NCBI GenBank assembly: GCA_021735285.1
Contig: JAIPHI010000093.1
Location: 1-10,940, forward strand
Direction: 5' to 3'
Source of the DNA: Fidelibacterota bacterium
GTDB taxonomy: Bacteria; Fidelibacterota; UBA2242; JAFGTP01
DNA: 10,940 nt
Under the pieces are notes generated by a model. That model made no database searches. It was not told where the DNA came from and worked only from the letters and a program-made list of their open reading frames with translations. The position numbers and the translations under genes were made by a program. Positions 1 to 6,496 of the stretch are shown here, piece by piece (the stretch's first letter is position 1; every line of letters starts with the position of its first letter).

Positions 1-829
1 TGATATCTCTATAGATACAAAATACAATCTTATTCTCTTCTTCAATATCTACTGTTGCACCAAGAATTGAAACAAATAGAGTTGAACCATCTTTCCTTCT
101 TCTTTTAGCCTCTTCATGAATCTTCTTATTTTGTACAATCTGACTGGTTATCTGTTGGGCTTCAGATAATAATTCTTCCGGAGCAATTAATCTATCAATA
201 TTTTCACCTCTTACCTCATTCCGATTGAAGCCAAACATATTTTCAAACTCTTTGTTGACTCTTAGTACTGATCCATCTTTTTCTGTGAGGACAATGGATT
301 CAGGAGAATTATTAAAAAGGATTTCAAAAAGCGTTGTTTCTCTCTGCAATTCCTTTTCAACATTTTTATATCTGGTGATATTTCTTATTTTTGCCACAGT
401 CTTATTATCAATTGCAGAGCGATTTAAAGTGGCCATAAAACTATACAAATTGCCATTTATTGATAAAGAATATTGAAAGGTTTGAGGATTACCAGGAGTT
501 AATTTTTCTAATGCAGAAAAATATTTTTCTGCCACATCGGAAGGGATCACATCCTCGATTTTTTTACCTATGAATTCTTGGGGCTGCTGGAATAAAGGGA
601 CTCCTGGCTTAGCCTGTATATCAAGAAAACGATTATCCTCATCCAGATAGAATAGAATATCCCCTATTTCGACGCATAAATCAATGTATAGATTCTCGGT
701 GGCATCTATCTGCCTCCGGGTGCTTTCAAATTCTTTCTCTTGAGTTTTCAAAAGATTTGAAAGAGAATTTACCCGTTTACGTAGTGAACCCAATTCAGTA
801 TCCCCATTCTCCTTACTTTTAGTATTCAT
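1..829 (-). CDS. PAS-domain signalling protein, C-terminus cut by window edge
   Basis: The reading frame is open from an ATG at 829 down to the left edge, giving the first 276 residues of a protein whose stop lies outside the window. Residues about 12-48 are charged and heptad-like, probably a coiled coil. A first PAS-like sensor domain covers about 50-152 and ends in a PAC-type tail (RNITRYKNVEKEL). A second, more typical PAS domain covers about 160-276, with NNSPESIVLTEKDG near its start and RRKDGSTLFVSI in its PAC part. No membrane segment is seen, so the visible part is cytoplasmic. The missing C-terminus most likely carries a histidine kinase, GGDEF or other output module; the window cannot say which. 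The start is the only ATG near the beginning of the frame, and no clear Shine-Dalgarno precedes it. It lies 556 bp downstream of the hybrid kinase on the same strand and is probably a separate transcription unit. Confidence 0.85.
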   Translation of the reverse strand, partial: MNTKSKENGDTELGSLRKRVNSLSNLLKTQEKEFESTRRQIDATENLYIDLCVEIGDILFYLDEDNRFLDIQAKPGVPLFQQPQEFIGKKIEDVIPSDVAEKYFSALEKLTPGNPQTFQYSLSINGNLYSFMATLNRSAIDNKTVAKIRNITRYKNVEKELQRETTLFEILFNNSPESIVLTEKDGSVLRVNKEFENMFGFNRNEVRGENIDRLIAPEELLSEAQQITSQIVQNKKIHEEAKRRRKDGSTLFVSILGATVDIEEENKIVFCIYRDI

Positions 830-887
830 TTTTTTAACCCCAAAAAAATAGTTTTTAAAACTTCTATTCTCATAATGGCTGGAAGAT

Positions 888-1104
888 AGCATTGATAATA
901 ATAATAAAAATTAATAATAGCAACTGAAATTTTAACAATATAATATTAATGCATGCTTCTATTGAGTAAAGAAGGGGTAAGTCCGATTTTTATATTATCA
1001 CCTGGATAAATTCTGAGAAGAAAGAAAAAACCAATGAACATTAAAAAATCAATAAAATATTGCAAAATTGCATTAGACTGGATATTGTCCAGCATTGATA
1101 ATAA
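888..1104. repeat. 14-nt direct repeat AGCATTGATAATAA, two copies
   Basis: AGCATTGATAATAA occurs exactly at 888-901 and 1091-1104. Both copies are preceded by CTGGA (at 879-883 and 1078-1082), with 4 and 8 nt between. In the second copy the CTGGA pairs with TCCAG to make a hairpin at 1078-1092. The pair lies upstream of the PAS gene, which reads leftward from 829, so a regulatory role is possible but not shown. Confidence 0.45.
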
Positions 1105-1158
1105 AGATTAACTAAAACTTCAGACTTAGCTGGAAATCAGATATAATGCGGAATTCAC

Positions 1159-1189
1159 TTTTTAATGCCCGGATTCATCCCGGTAAAAA
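1159..1189. other. Imperfect hairpin in intergenic region
   Basis: An outer TTTTTA/TAAAAA pairing (1159-1164 with 1184-1189) encloses an inner stem, CCGGAT (1169-1174) with ATCC-C-GG (1177-1183, one bulged C) across a TC loop. There is an unpaired ATGC on the left side. On neither strand does a T-run follow the GC stem outside the pairing itself, so this is not a standard intrinsic terminator, although it lies downstream of the kinase gene. Its role is unknown. Confidence 0.3.
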
Positions 1190-1262
1190 AACATATAGCG
1201 ATTTTTAAACAAGTTGTCTTATAAAATAAGAGATATAATTTATTACAAATACTAGCTAAATC

Positions 1263-1328
1263 TATTTTTTCACTTCAGCCTATTGAAGGCTTCAGGAAAA
1301 CACCACAACTAAGGATAGATATGCTACA
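1263..1328 (-). repeat. Two-hairpin dispersed repeat, copy A
   Basis: Read on the minus strand, this 66-nt stretch aligns with 4470-4532 on the plus strand; my hand alignment gives 54 identical columns of 66 with three single-base gaps. Hairpin 1 pairs CATATCTA (1323-1316) with TAGTTGTG (1311-1304) around a TCCT loop, with one mismatch and one G-T pair, and is soon followed by TTTT. Hairpin 2 is AGCCT-TCAAT-AGGCT (1291-1277). It begins about 60 nt past the kinase stop codon and is in the orientation that could weakly terminate or stabilise the kinase mRNA. Confidence 0.7.
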
Positions 1329-1385
1329 TCAGACAAAACTTTTGCAAATCGCTATTGAAATTACAATTTGAGATAAAATCTTGAC

Positions 1386-4088
1386 TTATGCTTTTTTTGA
1401 ACGAAGTAAGGCGTTTACCTCTTTCAGCATTTTTTTAACATGAAATGGCTTTTGAATAAAAGTATATTCATTTTGAGCTATTTCACTTCTTCTCGATCTT
1501 TCATCAGTATAACCACTACATAAAATTATAGGCTTATGAGGATCAGTGCTTCTGATTTGATTTGCTATTTCCAGACCATTTTTATCAGGCAGGACCACAT
1601 CGGAAATTATTAAATCATAATATTCTTTATTTTTATTAAATTTGGCTAGAGCATCTTTGGCATTTGTTGCTGAATCTACTACATAATCATTATTTTCTAA
1701 AATTATTCTACCTACCTTTAGCACATCAGGGTTATCTTCGATTAATAGAATTTTCTCTCCATTCCCTGATAATTTATCAATCGGGACTTCTTGATTATCC
1801 TTCTTATCAATCTTTTCTTGAATAGCAGGGAAATCGATTAAGAATTTAGTCCCCTCGCCCGGTTCACTTCTGACATTGATCCAGCCTCTATGTTTTTTAA
1901 TTATTCCATAGACCACAGATAATCCCATTCCTGTTCCCTTTGCCATTCCTTTTGTAGTAAAAAAAGGATCAAATATCCTGTCTAGATTTTCTTCTTTAAT
2001 GCCAATTCCGTTATCTTCAATTATCAGACGGGTAAATTCTCCCGTTTCCGAATGCTCCAGTTTCTGCTTTTCTGCTTCTGAAATAGTTAAATTTTCAGTT
2101 CTAATAGATAATTTTCCGCCTTCCGGCATAGCATCTTTAGCATTGATGGCCATATTCATAATAATCTGTTCAATATTATTTTTATCAGCCTTTATTGTTC
2201 CTACATCCTCTACTAAATTTGTCTCAATTTCAATATTTTCACCAATTAATCTCTGGAGCATATCTAGTACACCACGAATTACACTATTCAGATTAATAGG
2301 TTTAAAATCCATAGCCTGTTTTCTGCTAAAAAGAAGTAATTGCTCGGTCAGGCTGGCAGCTTTTTTTGATGAATCAATAACATTATGTAAATATGTAGAA
2401 ATAGAACTATCCCGGCTTATTTTGCTATCCGCCATCTGAGCATTACCCTGAATGACAGTCAAAATATTATTGAAATCGTGGGCCACACCAGCAGCCAGAT
2501 TCCCGATCGATTCCAGTTTCTGGGTCTGCTGCAATTGTTGTTGCATTTTTTTTCGTTCAGTAATATCCCTTAGAATTCCCTGTGTCGCAATTCCATTTTT
2601 GTATGAAAAATAGGAGACTGAGACTTCGACTTCTATCTCATTATTATTTTTATCCAGAGCGGTGAATTCATATCTGGAGCTCACCTTATCACCGGAAAGT
2701 ATCGCTTTTCTCCTTTGTTTGACCAGCTGCTTACTTTTAGGAGCGACCAAATCCATAAAATCAAAATCAGGGGCCCGGACTTCCTCCTGCGTTACACCAA
2801 ACAGTTCTTCAAACTTTTGATTTATAATTTCAAATTTATCTTTATATAGTAGATAAATGGCGTCATTCGATTGTTGAATTAAGCGCTGGTATTTTTTCTC
2901 ACTCTTTTTCAGAGCTTCCAGAGTCTGCTTCCTTTTTGTAATGTCCCTGATAGTTGCCTGTATAAAAATTTTATCTTCCAAAACCACCTTATTCAATAGT
3001 ACAGTAGCAGGAAATTCTTCACCATCCATTCTCTTGTGTTGCCATTCAAAAAAATTGACACCTTCTTTTACAGCAATATCTATCATTTCTATAGCTTTTT
3101 TTGAAGATAAACTACCATCAGGCTGTCTATCAGGAGAGAGCTTTCCCGGCCAAAAATTGGTTATATCTACATCTTTGTCAATCCTGAACATTTCTAAAAA
3201 AGTAGGATTAGCCGTGCCAAAATTCCAATCAGGTGGTTCCAAAGTCATAATCGCATCATGAGAATAATTGAAAAGCGCTCTATATCTTTTTTCACTTTTT
3301 TCTAATTTTTCCTGGGCTATTCTTCTTTCTGTAATATCCAGGATCAAACCTTCCAGAAAATTTTTATTATTAATTTTTATCGCCCGTCCCTGTTCCCAAA
3401 CCCACTTTTCTTCACCATTTTTGGTTATAATTCTATACTCAATTTGGTAGGATTGATCAGCTTCTATTTTATTACTAATATTTGCAGCAACCAGTTCTCT
3501 ATCAGCAGGATGAATCAGGTCATTATAGGCTACTATTTTATCATCGATTAGCTCCTCGGCTGGATAGCCTGTTAAATCCCGGCAACCGGAACTCAAATAC
3601 TTCATTGTCCAGTTTGCATTATCCAGACAGCGGTAAGCCATACCGGGCAGATTATCCATAAGATTAGATAATTGTCGCTCCCGTTCAGCCAGGTTTTCCT
3701 CTGTCTCTTTTCTATCAAATAGTTGATCAATAAAATGTAATAAACGCTCCAGGTCTAAAGGCTTTTGTTCATAGTTTAGTATTTCTCTATTTCTTATGGC
3801 CTCGATTGCACTTTTTAAGGAAGCGTTGCCAGTAATTATAATATATTCCATTCCTGAAAATTTATTTTGCATCTGCTTTATCAATTCCAGACCATTATAA
3901 TCAGGAAGATTAATATCCGTGAGAACCACCGTGAAATGATAATTCTTGCAAATTTTAAGAGCCTCTTTACCGGTGTATGCCGTTTTTGATCTATAGCCTC
4001 TACTTTCAAATATTTCCAGTAAATTATTACAAAGGTCTTTATTATCATCAATAATTAAAATATCAAGATCTTTTTTGCTTATTACCAT
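1386..4088 (-). CDS. Soluble hybrid sensor histidine kinase (REC-PAS-PAS-PAS-HisKA-HATPase-REC)
   Basis: This 900-residue multidomain kinase has no membrane segment or signal peptide, so it is cytoplasmic. The N-terminal receiver (about 8-122) has acidic D14/D15, phospho-acceptor D58, T86 and K109. Three PAS domains follow, at about 138-255, 265-387 and 398-513, each ending in a DIT(E/K)RK-type PAC motif with short helical linkers. The HisKA domain has its H-box at NLAAGVAHDFNN, with H537 as the likely phosphorylated histidine. The HATPase domain has an N-box around N645-N649, the G1 box EDNGIGI (691-697), FDPFFTTK (706-713) and the G2 box GTGMGL (718-723). A C-terminal receiver (about 777-897) has E784/D785, D830, S858 and K880. 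All catalytic positions are intact. The ATG at 4088 is preceded by TAAGG 8 nt upstream. Signal and target are unknown; the two receivers imply a His-Asp relay to an unlinked partner. Confidence 0.95.
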   Translation of the reverse strand: MVISKKDLDILIIDDNKDLCNNLLEIFESRGYRSKTAYTGKEALKICKNYHFTVVLTDINLPDYNGLELIKQMQNKFSGMEYIIITGNASLKSAIEAIRNREILNYEQKPLDLERLLHFIDQLFDRKETEENLAERERQLSNLMDNLPGMAYRCLDNANWTMKYLSSGCRDLTGYPAEELIDDKIVAYNDLIHPADRELVAANISNKIEADQSYQIEYRIITKNGEEKWVWEQGRAIKINNKNFLEGLILDITERRIAQEKLEKSEKRYRALFNYSHDAIMTLEPPDWNFGTANPTFLEMFRIDKDVDITNFWPGKLSPDRQPDGSLSSKKAIEMIDIAVKEGVNFFEWQHKRMDGEEFPATVLLNKVVLEDKIFIQATIRDITKRKQTLEALKKSEKKYQRLIQQSNDAIYLLYKDKFEIINQKFEELFGVTQEEVRAPDFDFMDLVAPKSKQLVKQRRKAILSGDKVSSRYEFTALDKNNNEIEVEVSVSYFSYKNGIATQGILRDITERKKMQQQLQQTQKLESIGNLAAGVAHDFNNILTVIQGNAQMADSKISRDSSISTYLHNVIDSSKKAASLTEQLLLFSRKQAMDFKPINLNSVIRGVLDMLQRLIGENIEIETNLVEDVGTIKADKNNIEQIIMNMAINAKDAMPEGGKLSIRTENLTISEAEKQKLEHSETGEFTRLIIEDNGIGIKEENLDRIFDPFFTTKGMAKGTGMGLSVVYGIIKKHRGWINVRSEPGEGTKFLIDFPAIQEKIDKKDNQEVPIDKLSGNGEKILLIEDNPDVLKVGRIILENNDYVVDSATNAKDALAKFNKNKEYYDLIISDVVLPDKNGLEIANQIRSTDPHKPIILCSGYTDERSRRSEIAQNEYTFIQKPFHVKKMLKEVNALLRSKKA

Positions 4089-4120
4089 TTATTTTGCCTT
4101 ATTTGTTACCAATTGATAAA

Positions 4121-4156
4121 CAAAAGTATAAAAAATTCTTTTAATATACAACTCAA
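4121..4156 (-). promoter_or_regulatory. Possible Bacteroidetes-type promoter of the hybrid kinase gene
   Basis: On the minus strand TACTTTTG (4128 to 4121) fits the Bacteroidetes -7 consensus TAnnTTTG, and a TTG at 4151-4149 lies 20 nt upstream, near the expected -33 position; a second TTG is at 4156-4154. Transcription would begin roughly 25 nt before the kinase ATG at 4088. The fit is from short motifs in AT-rich DNA, so it is tentative, and the organism is not proven to use this sigma-factor type. Confidence 0.35.
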
Positions 4157-4418
4157 TTATTTATGATAACTGTCTGGATTTTTGGGGGTCAGATTGAACT
4201 CATTCAACAGGCTCTCCCTACTAGTGGAGTGAATTTAATAATTAAATTTGGAATACCTCGTTTGAGTTAATTAATTGTCAGAAGGTCGGATATTTAATAT
4301 TTAAGGTGTTTGTAAAATTGATTCCATTAAAAACAATCTTGGCTCTATAAGATACTTTATGATTAATTGAAATAACCTAGAGATTCCCAAATAATAATTT
4401 AGTTTATTGTAAATTAAA

Positions 4419-4500
4419 TATAATGCTGATTAAAAAAACAACAAAAAGATGAATTCATATTGGTTTGCTTGTAGCACAACTATCCTTAGTTGTGTTTTTT
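4419..4500 (+). ncRNA. Candidate small RNA ending at an orphan terminator
   Basis: A TATAAT hexamer at 4419-4424 is followed about 50 nt later by a strong intrinsic-terminator hairpin (4475-4500) with no plus-strand gene between or upstream in the window. A transcript starting near 4431 would be about 70 nt long and end in the T-run. The hairpin loop would show UCCU, which could pair with AGGA-type ribosome binding sites. Against this, there is no good -35 element, and the hairpin belongs to a repeat family and may simply be carried by it. The function is inference only. Confidence 0.2.
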
Positions 4501-4532
4501 ATCGAAACCCTCAATGGGCTGAGGAAAAAATA
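4470..4532 (+). repeat. Two-hairpin dispersed repeat, copy B
   Basis: This 63-nt stretch matches copy A (1263-1328, minus strand) from TGTAGCA through the shared core CTATCCTTAGTTGTG, the TCAAT loop, GGCTGA and AAAAAATA. Hairpin 1 (4475-4494) is a perfect 8-bp stem with a TCCT loop. Hairpin 2 pairs CCC (4508-4510) with GGG (4516-4518) around TCAAT; compared with copy A one pair changed from T-A to C-G, which preserves pairing. The outermost position weakened to A-C. Copies A and B are inverted relative to each other and bracket the kinase gene. Confidence 0.7.
4475..4500 (+). terminator. Intrinsic-terminator-like hairpin with T6 tail
   Basis: CACAACTA (4475-4482) pairs perfectly with TAGTTGTG (4487-4494) around the tetraloop TCCT, extendable by a G-T and an A-T pair outside, and six T residues follow at 4495-4500. 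The geometry fits a rho-independent terminator acting rightward, though the stem is only moderately GC-rich. No plus-strand gene precedes it in the window, and the minus-strand side has no T-run. It is therefore either an orphan terminator, the end of a small RNA, or a feature of the repeat it sits in. Confidence 0.5.
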
Positions 4533-4671
4533 AGGAAACTGGAGAATGAAGGCAGGAAAACATTTTTTGGTTTATCCACTTTGATTTTAGAAGATAGATA
4601 TGGTCTTTTTTTATTCTCTTTAAATTTGTTCCGATGTATGAACCGTTCTGCTCCGAGTATTATCTATTCTA

Positions 4672-4717
4672 TTGTTACTTTTGTCTCGCTACAAAAGTAA
4701 TCAAAAAGGCGCCGGCG
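4672..4717. repeat. REP-like inverted repeat plus GC palindrome
   Basis: TTACTTTTG (4675-4683) and CAAAAGTAA (4692-4700) are perfect inverted arms around an 8-nt loop TCTCGCTA. TTG at 4672-4674 can add three more pairs with CAA at 4702-4704 across a bulged T. Ten bases further, CGCCGGCG (4710-4717) is a perfect 8-bp palindrome, a sharp GC island in otherwise AT-rich DNA. The arrangement resembles short extragenic palindromic repeats. Only one copy is present here, so repetition elsewhere in the genome is an inference. Confidence 0.45.
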
Positions 4718-5117
4718 GGATAATTAAATACTAAAATTTAATCCGCTTTACTGAAAATATTTTAGTGCTCTGGAATAATTTGTTTACATTTAAGCATTAA
4801 AATAATAGAAATTAATTCTAGGAACAAGTATTAAAAATCATAAATCCTCTATTGGCAAATTAATTTGATAATAAAACCGATTTAAATTAAATTATCCGCA
4901 GTAAATTATTTGAATTTTTATCTATTTGAAATTAAGGAAATAACATTATAGAAATTAAAAGTCTAAGATTTCCTTTCATAGGCTTCAACAAAGTCTCCTA
5001 TATTCAGGTTTTCGGATTATTATCCTTTAGATTAAAAATACTCACCGGCAAAATTATAAAGCAATATCAAAATAATTACATTAAATCATTCTATTCAAGT
5101 AAATTAGGATCAATAAT

Positions 5118-5900
5118 ATGGACTATTTAGAAAAATTAAAAAATAGCAATCGCAGCAAAGGGAATTATCTCTGTGTTGGAGTCGATCCCGACCCGGAAAA
5201 AATACCCTCCCGATTTGAAAAATCTGCTACAGGTATTCATGCTTTTTGTAAAGAGCTTATCAATGTTACTCACGATATTACGCCAGCTTATAAATTCAAT
5301 CTGGCTTTCTTTGAAATCTGGGGCAGTAAAGGCTGGAGTATTCTCGAAAGTTTAATTAATCAGATACCTGATGATATCTTTATTATCGGGGATGCAAAAC
5401 GAGGCGATATAGGAAATAGCTCAAAATTCTATGCTCAAGCTCTTTTAAAAAATCTGGATTTCGATGCTGTCACAATCAATCCTTACCTCGGTTCTGAAAG
5501 TATTACTCCCTTTATCCAGCAAGCTGAAAAAGGTGTTTTCGTGCTGTGCGTAACATCCAATCCTTCGGGTCGTGAACTCCAGGATCACGGCGAACCAATG
5601 CTCTATATTAAAACAGCTCAAATCTGTCAAAAATTAAATCAAAAAAATAATGTTGGTCTGGTAATGGGAGCTACAAAGCCGGAGCAATTACTGGAAGTCA
5701 GAAAAAATTTCCCGGAGATGCCTTTTCTGATTCCGGGTGTAGGCAGCCAAGGGGGAGCCGTGGATGCTGCTGTTCAAGTCTGCAATGCAATCGAAGCCGG
5801 CGTGATCAATGTTTCCCGGGGCATTAGTTATGCACAAGGTGATTTTCCTGATAATATTAGAAAATCTGCTGAGAAATATACTGAATTGTTTAAAAAATAG
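5118..5900 (+). CDS. pyrF: Orotidine-5'-phosphate decarboxylase
   Basis: It converts orotidine 5'-monophosphate to UMP, the last step of de novo pyrimidine synthesis, in the cytoplasm. The 260-residue TIM-barrel sequence carries the diagnostic catalytic motif DAKRGDIG, with D92, K94 and D97 as the charged network. Other family marks are GVDPDPEKIP at 21-30, PAYKFNLAFFE at 56-66, VTINPYLG at 118-125, VTSNPSG at 145-151 and the phosphate-binding PGVGSQGG at 206-213 with R234. The length and these motifs fit the longer PyrF subgroup (around 270 residues) rather than the short E. coli type. The ATG at 5118 has AGGA 8 nt upstream. It is the first gene of the plus-strand cluster, and pyrE follows after 8 nt, so the two final enzymes of the pathway are co-expressed. 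Confidence 0.96.
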   Translation: MDYLEKLKNSNRSKGNYLCVGVDPDPEKIPSRFEKSATGIHAFCKELINVTHDITPAYKFNLAFFEIWGSKGWSILESLINQIPDDIFIIGDAKRGDIGNSSKFYAQALLKNLDFDAVTINPYLGSESITPFIQQAEKGVFVLCVTSNPSGRELQDHGEPMLYIKTAQICQKLNQKNNVGLVMGATKPEQLLEVRKNFPEMPFLIPGVGSQGGAVDAAVQVCNAIEAGVINVSRGISYAQGDFPDNIRKSAEKYTELFKK

Positions 5901-5908
5901 GTGGTATA

Positions 5909-6484
5909 ATGAGCGAAAATAAATTTAAAAAATTGTTAATTGAATCCGGTGCTGTTCTGGATGGTCACTTTCTACTTACTTCAGGACTGCATAGTCCTAC
6001 TTATGTAGAAAAATTTCAATTGTTAAAATATCCCAAATTAACAGATAAAATTTGTAAAGGTATTGCTGATCATTTCAAAAATACAAGTCCTTCCGTTGTC
6101 CTCGGTGCTGCAACCGGTGGTATCCCAATTAGTCAAAGTGTGGGAAGAGAACTATCCAATCGCAGTATTTTTGCCGAAAGAGTGGATGGCCAGCTTACAT
6201 TAAAAAGAGGTTTCAAAATCGAGCAAGGTGAAAAAGTATTAATTGTTGACGATGTAGTCACCACAGGTGGTTCCATATATGAACTTATGGATCTGGTCAA
6301 AAATAATGACGGAATTATAATGGGCATTGGAGTAATCATAGATCGCAGTGGTAAAAAAATAGACTTTGGAGTTGATTATCATCCCTTAGTAAAAATGGAT
6401 ATTCCCGCTTATGAATCTGAAAATTGTCCTTTGTGTCAAGATGGTATAGAACTTACCAGCAGAGGCAGAACAGGGAAGAAATAA
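5909..6484 (+). CDS. pyrE: Orotate phosphoribosyltransferase
   Basis: It joins orotate to PRPP to give orotidine 5'-monophosphate, the substrate of the preceding pyrF product. The 191-residue protein has the PRPP-binding motif VLIVDDVVTTGGS at 110-122, the N-terminal SGLHSPTYVEKF at 25-36, GAATGGIPIS at 67-76 and ERVDGQLTLKRGF at 90-102. The C-terminal CPLC (173-176) is typical of the Thermus-type PyrE subgroup. The remainder of the tail (GIELTSRGRTGK) is somewhat different from the usual KPGS ending I recall. The ATG at 5909 follows pyrF by 8 nt, and its Shine-Dalgarno AGGTGG overlaps the pyrF stop codon, which suggests translational coupling. All catalytic motifs are intact. Confidence 0.96.
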   Translation: MSENKFKKLLIESGAVLDGHFLLTSGLHSPTYVEKFQLLKYPKLTDKICKGIADHFKNTSPSVVLGAATGGIPISQSVGRELSNRSIFAERVDGQLTLKRGFKIEQGEKVLIVDDVVTTGGSIYELMDLVKNNDGIIMGIGVIIDRSGKKIDFGVDYHPLVKMDIPAYESENCPLCQDGIELTSRGRTGKK

Positions 6485-6496
6485 GGTATTTGATCA

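Larger units (their letters stand above)
830..1385. other. Intergenic region between PAS protein and hybrid kinase
   Basis: No coding frame is convincing in these 556 bp on either strand. The stretch holds several repeats and hairpins: a 14-nt direct repeat (888-901 and 1091-1104), a perfect small hairpin CTGGA-TATTG-TCCAG at 1078-1092, an imperfect hairpin at 1159-1189, and one copy of a two-hairpin repeat at 1263-1328. It should contain the promoter of the PAS gene (reading leftward) and the 3' end of the kinase transcript. I could not identify a convincing promoter here. Confidence 0.7.
4089..5117. other. 1-kb divergent intergenic region between kinase and pyrF
   Basis: This gap separates leftward kinase transcription from the rightward pyr cluster. 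It should hold both promoters; only a tentative one for the kinase is visible. It contains the repeat copy B and a plus-strand terminator hairpin (4470-4532), a REP-like inverted repeat with an adjacent GC palindrome (4672-4717), and an AT-rich inverted repeat ACTAAAAT/ATTTTAGT (4730-4737 with 4759-4766). A run GGGGGTCAGATTGAACT near 4184-4200 stands out as G-rich in AT-rich surroundings. An 83-codon frame at 4449-4700 runs through the terminator and the inverted repeat and is not judged a gene. I see no tRNA, transposase or convincing protein gene. Confidence 0.7.

Noticed and set aside
225..476. Plus-strand 83-codon frame near the left edge
   Set aside because: It lies antisense within the PAS-domain gene, whose minus-strand product has clear domain motifs.
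1999..3450. Plus-strand open frames opposite the kinase gene (1999-2439, 2941-3261, 3268-3450)
   Set aside because: They are antisense to well-conserved kinase domains and show low-complexity Ser/Ile/Phe-rich products typical of reverse-strand shadows.
4184..4206. GGGGGTCAGATTGAACT run as the end of an IS or RAYT-related repeat
   Set aside because: It looks familiar as a repetitive motif, but no matching inverted copy or transposase is in the window, so I cannot support it.
4469..4694. TTGTAGC (4469-4475) and GCTACAA (4688-4694) as terminal inverted repeats of a 226-bp MITE-like element
   Set aside because: Only 7 bp match, no target-site duplication is evident, and copy A of the repeat shows no similarity beyond its 65-nt core, so a larger element is not supported.
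4449..4700. 83-codon plus-strand open frame with an ATG
   Set aside because: It contains the terminator hairpin, repeat copy B and the REP-like inverted repeat (its stop is the end of the right arm), has no good ribosome binding site (only AAAAAG before the ATG) and its product resembles no family I know. It reads as a chance frame through repeats.
4730..4766. AT-rich inverted repeat ACTAAAAT/ATTTTAGT
   Set aside because: An 8-bp AT-dominated stem with a 21-nt loop is expected often by chance in this base composition.
4926..4952. TTGAAA and TATAGA as a sigma70-type promoter for pyrF
   Set aside because: The spacer is only 15 nt and the site would give a leader of about 160 nt; similar matches are common in AT-rich DNA.
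4965..5020. Short minus-strand stretch reading ENLNIGDFVEAYERKS then stop
   Set aside because: It looks protein-like and could be the end of a decayed gene, but only about 17 codons are open after an upstream stop, which is too little to call a pseudogene.
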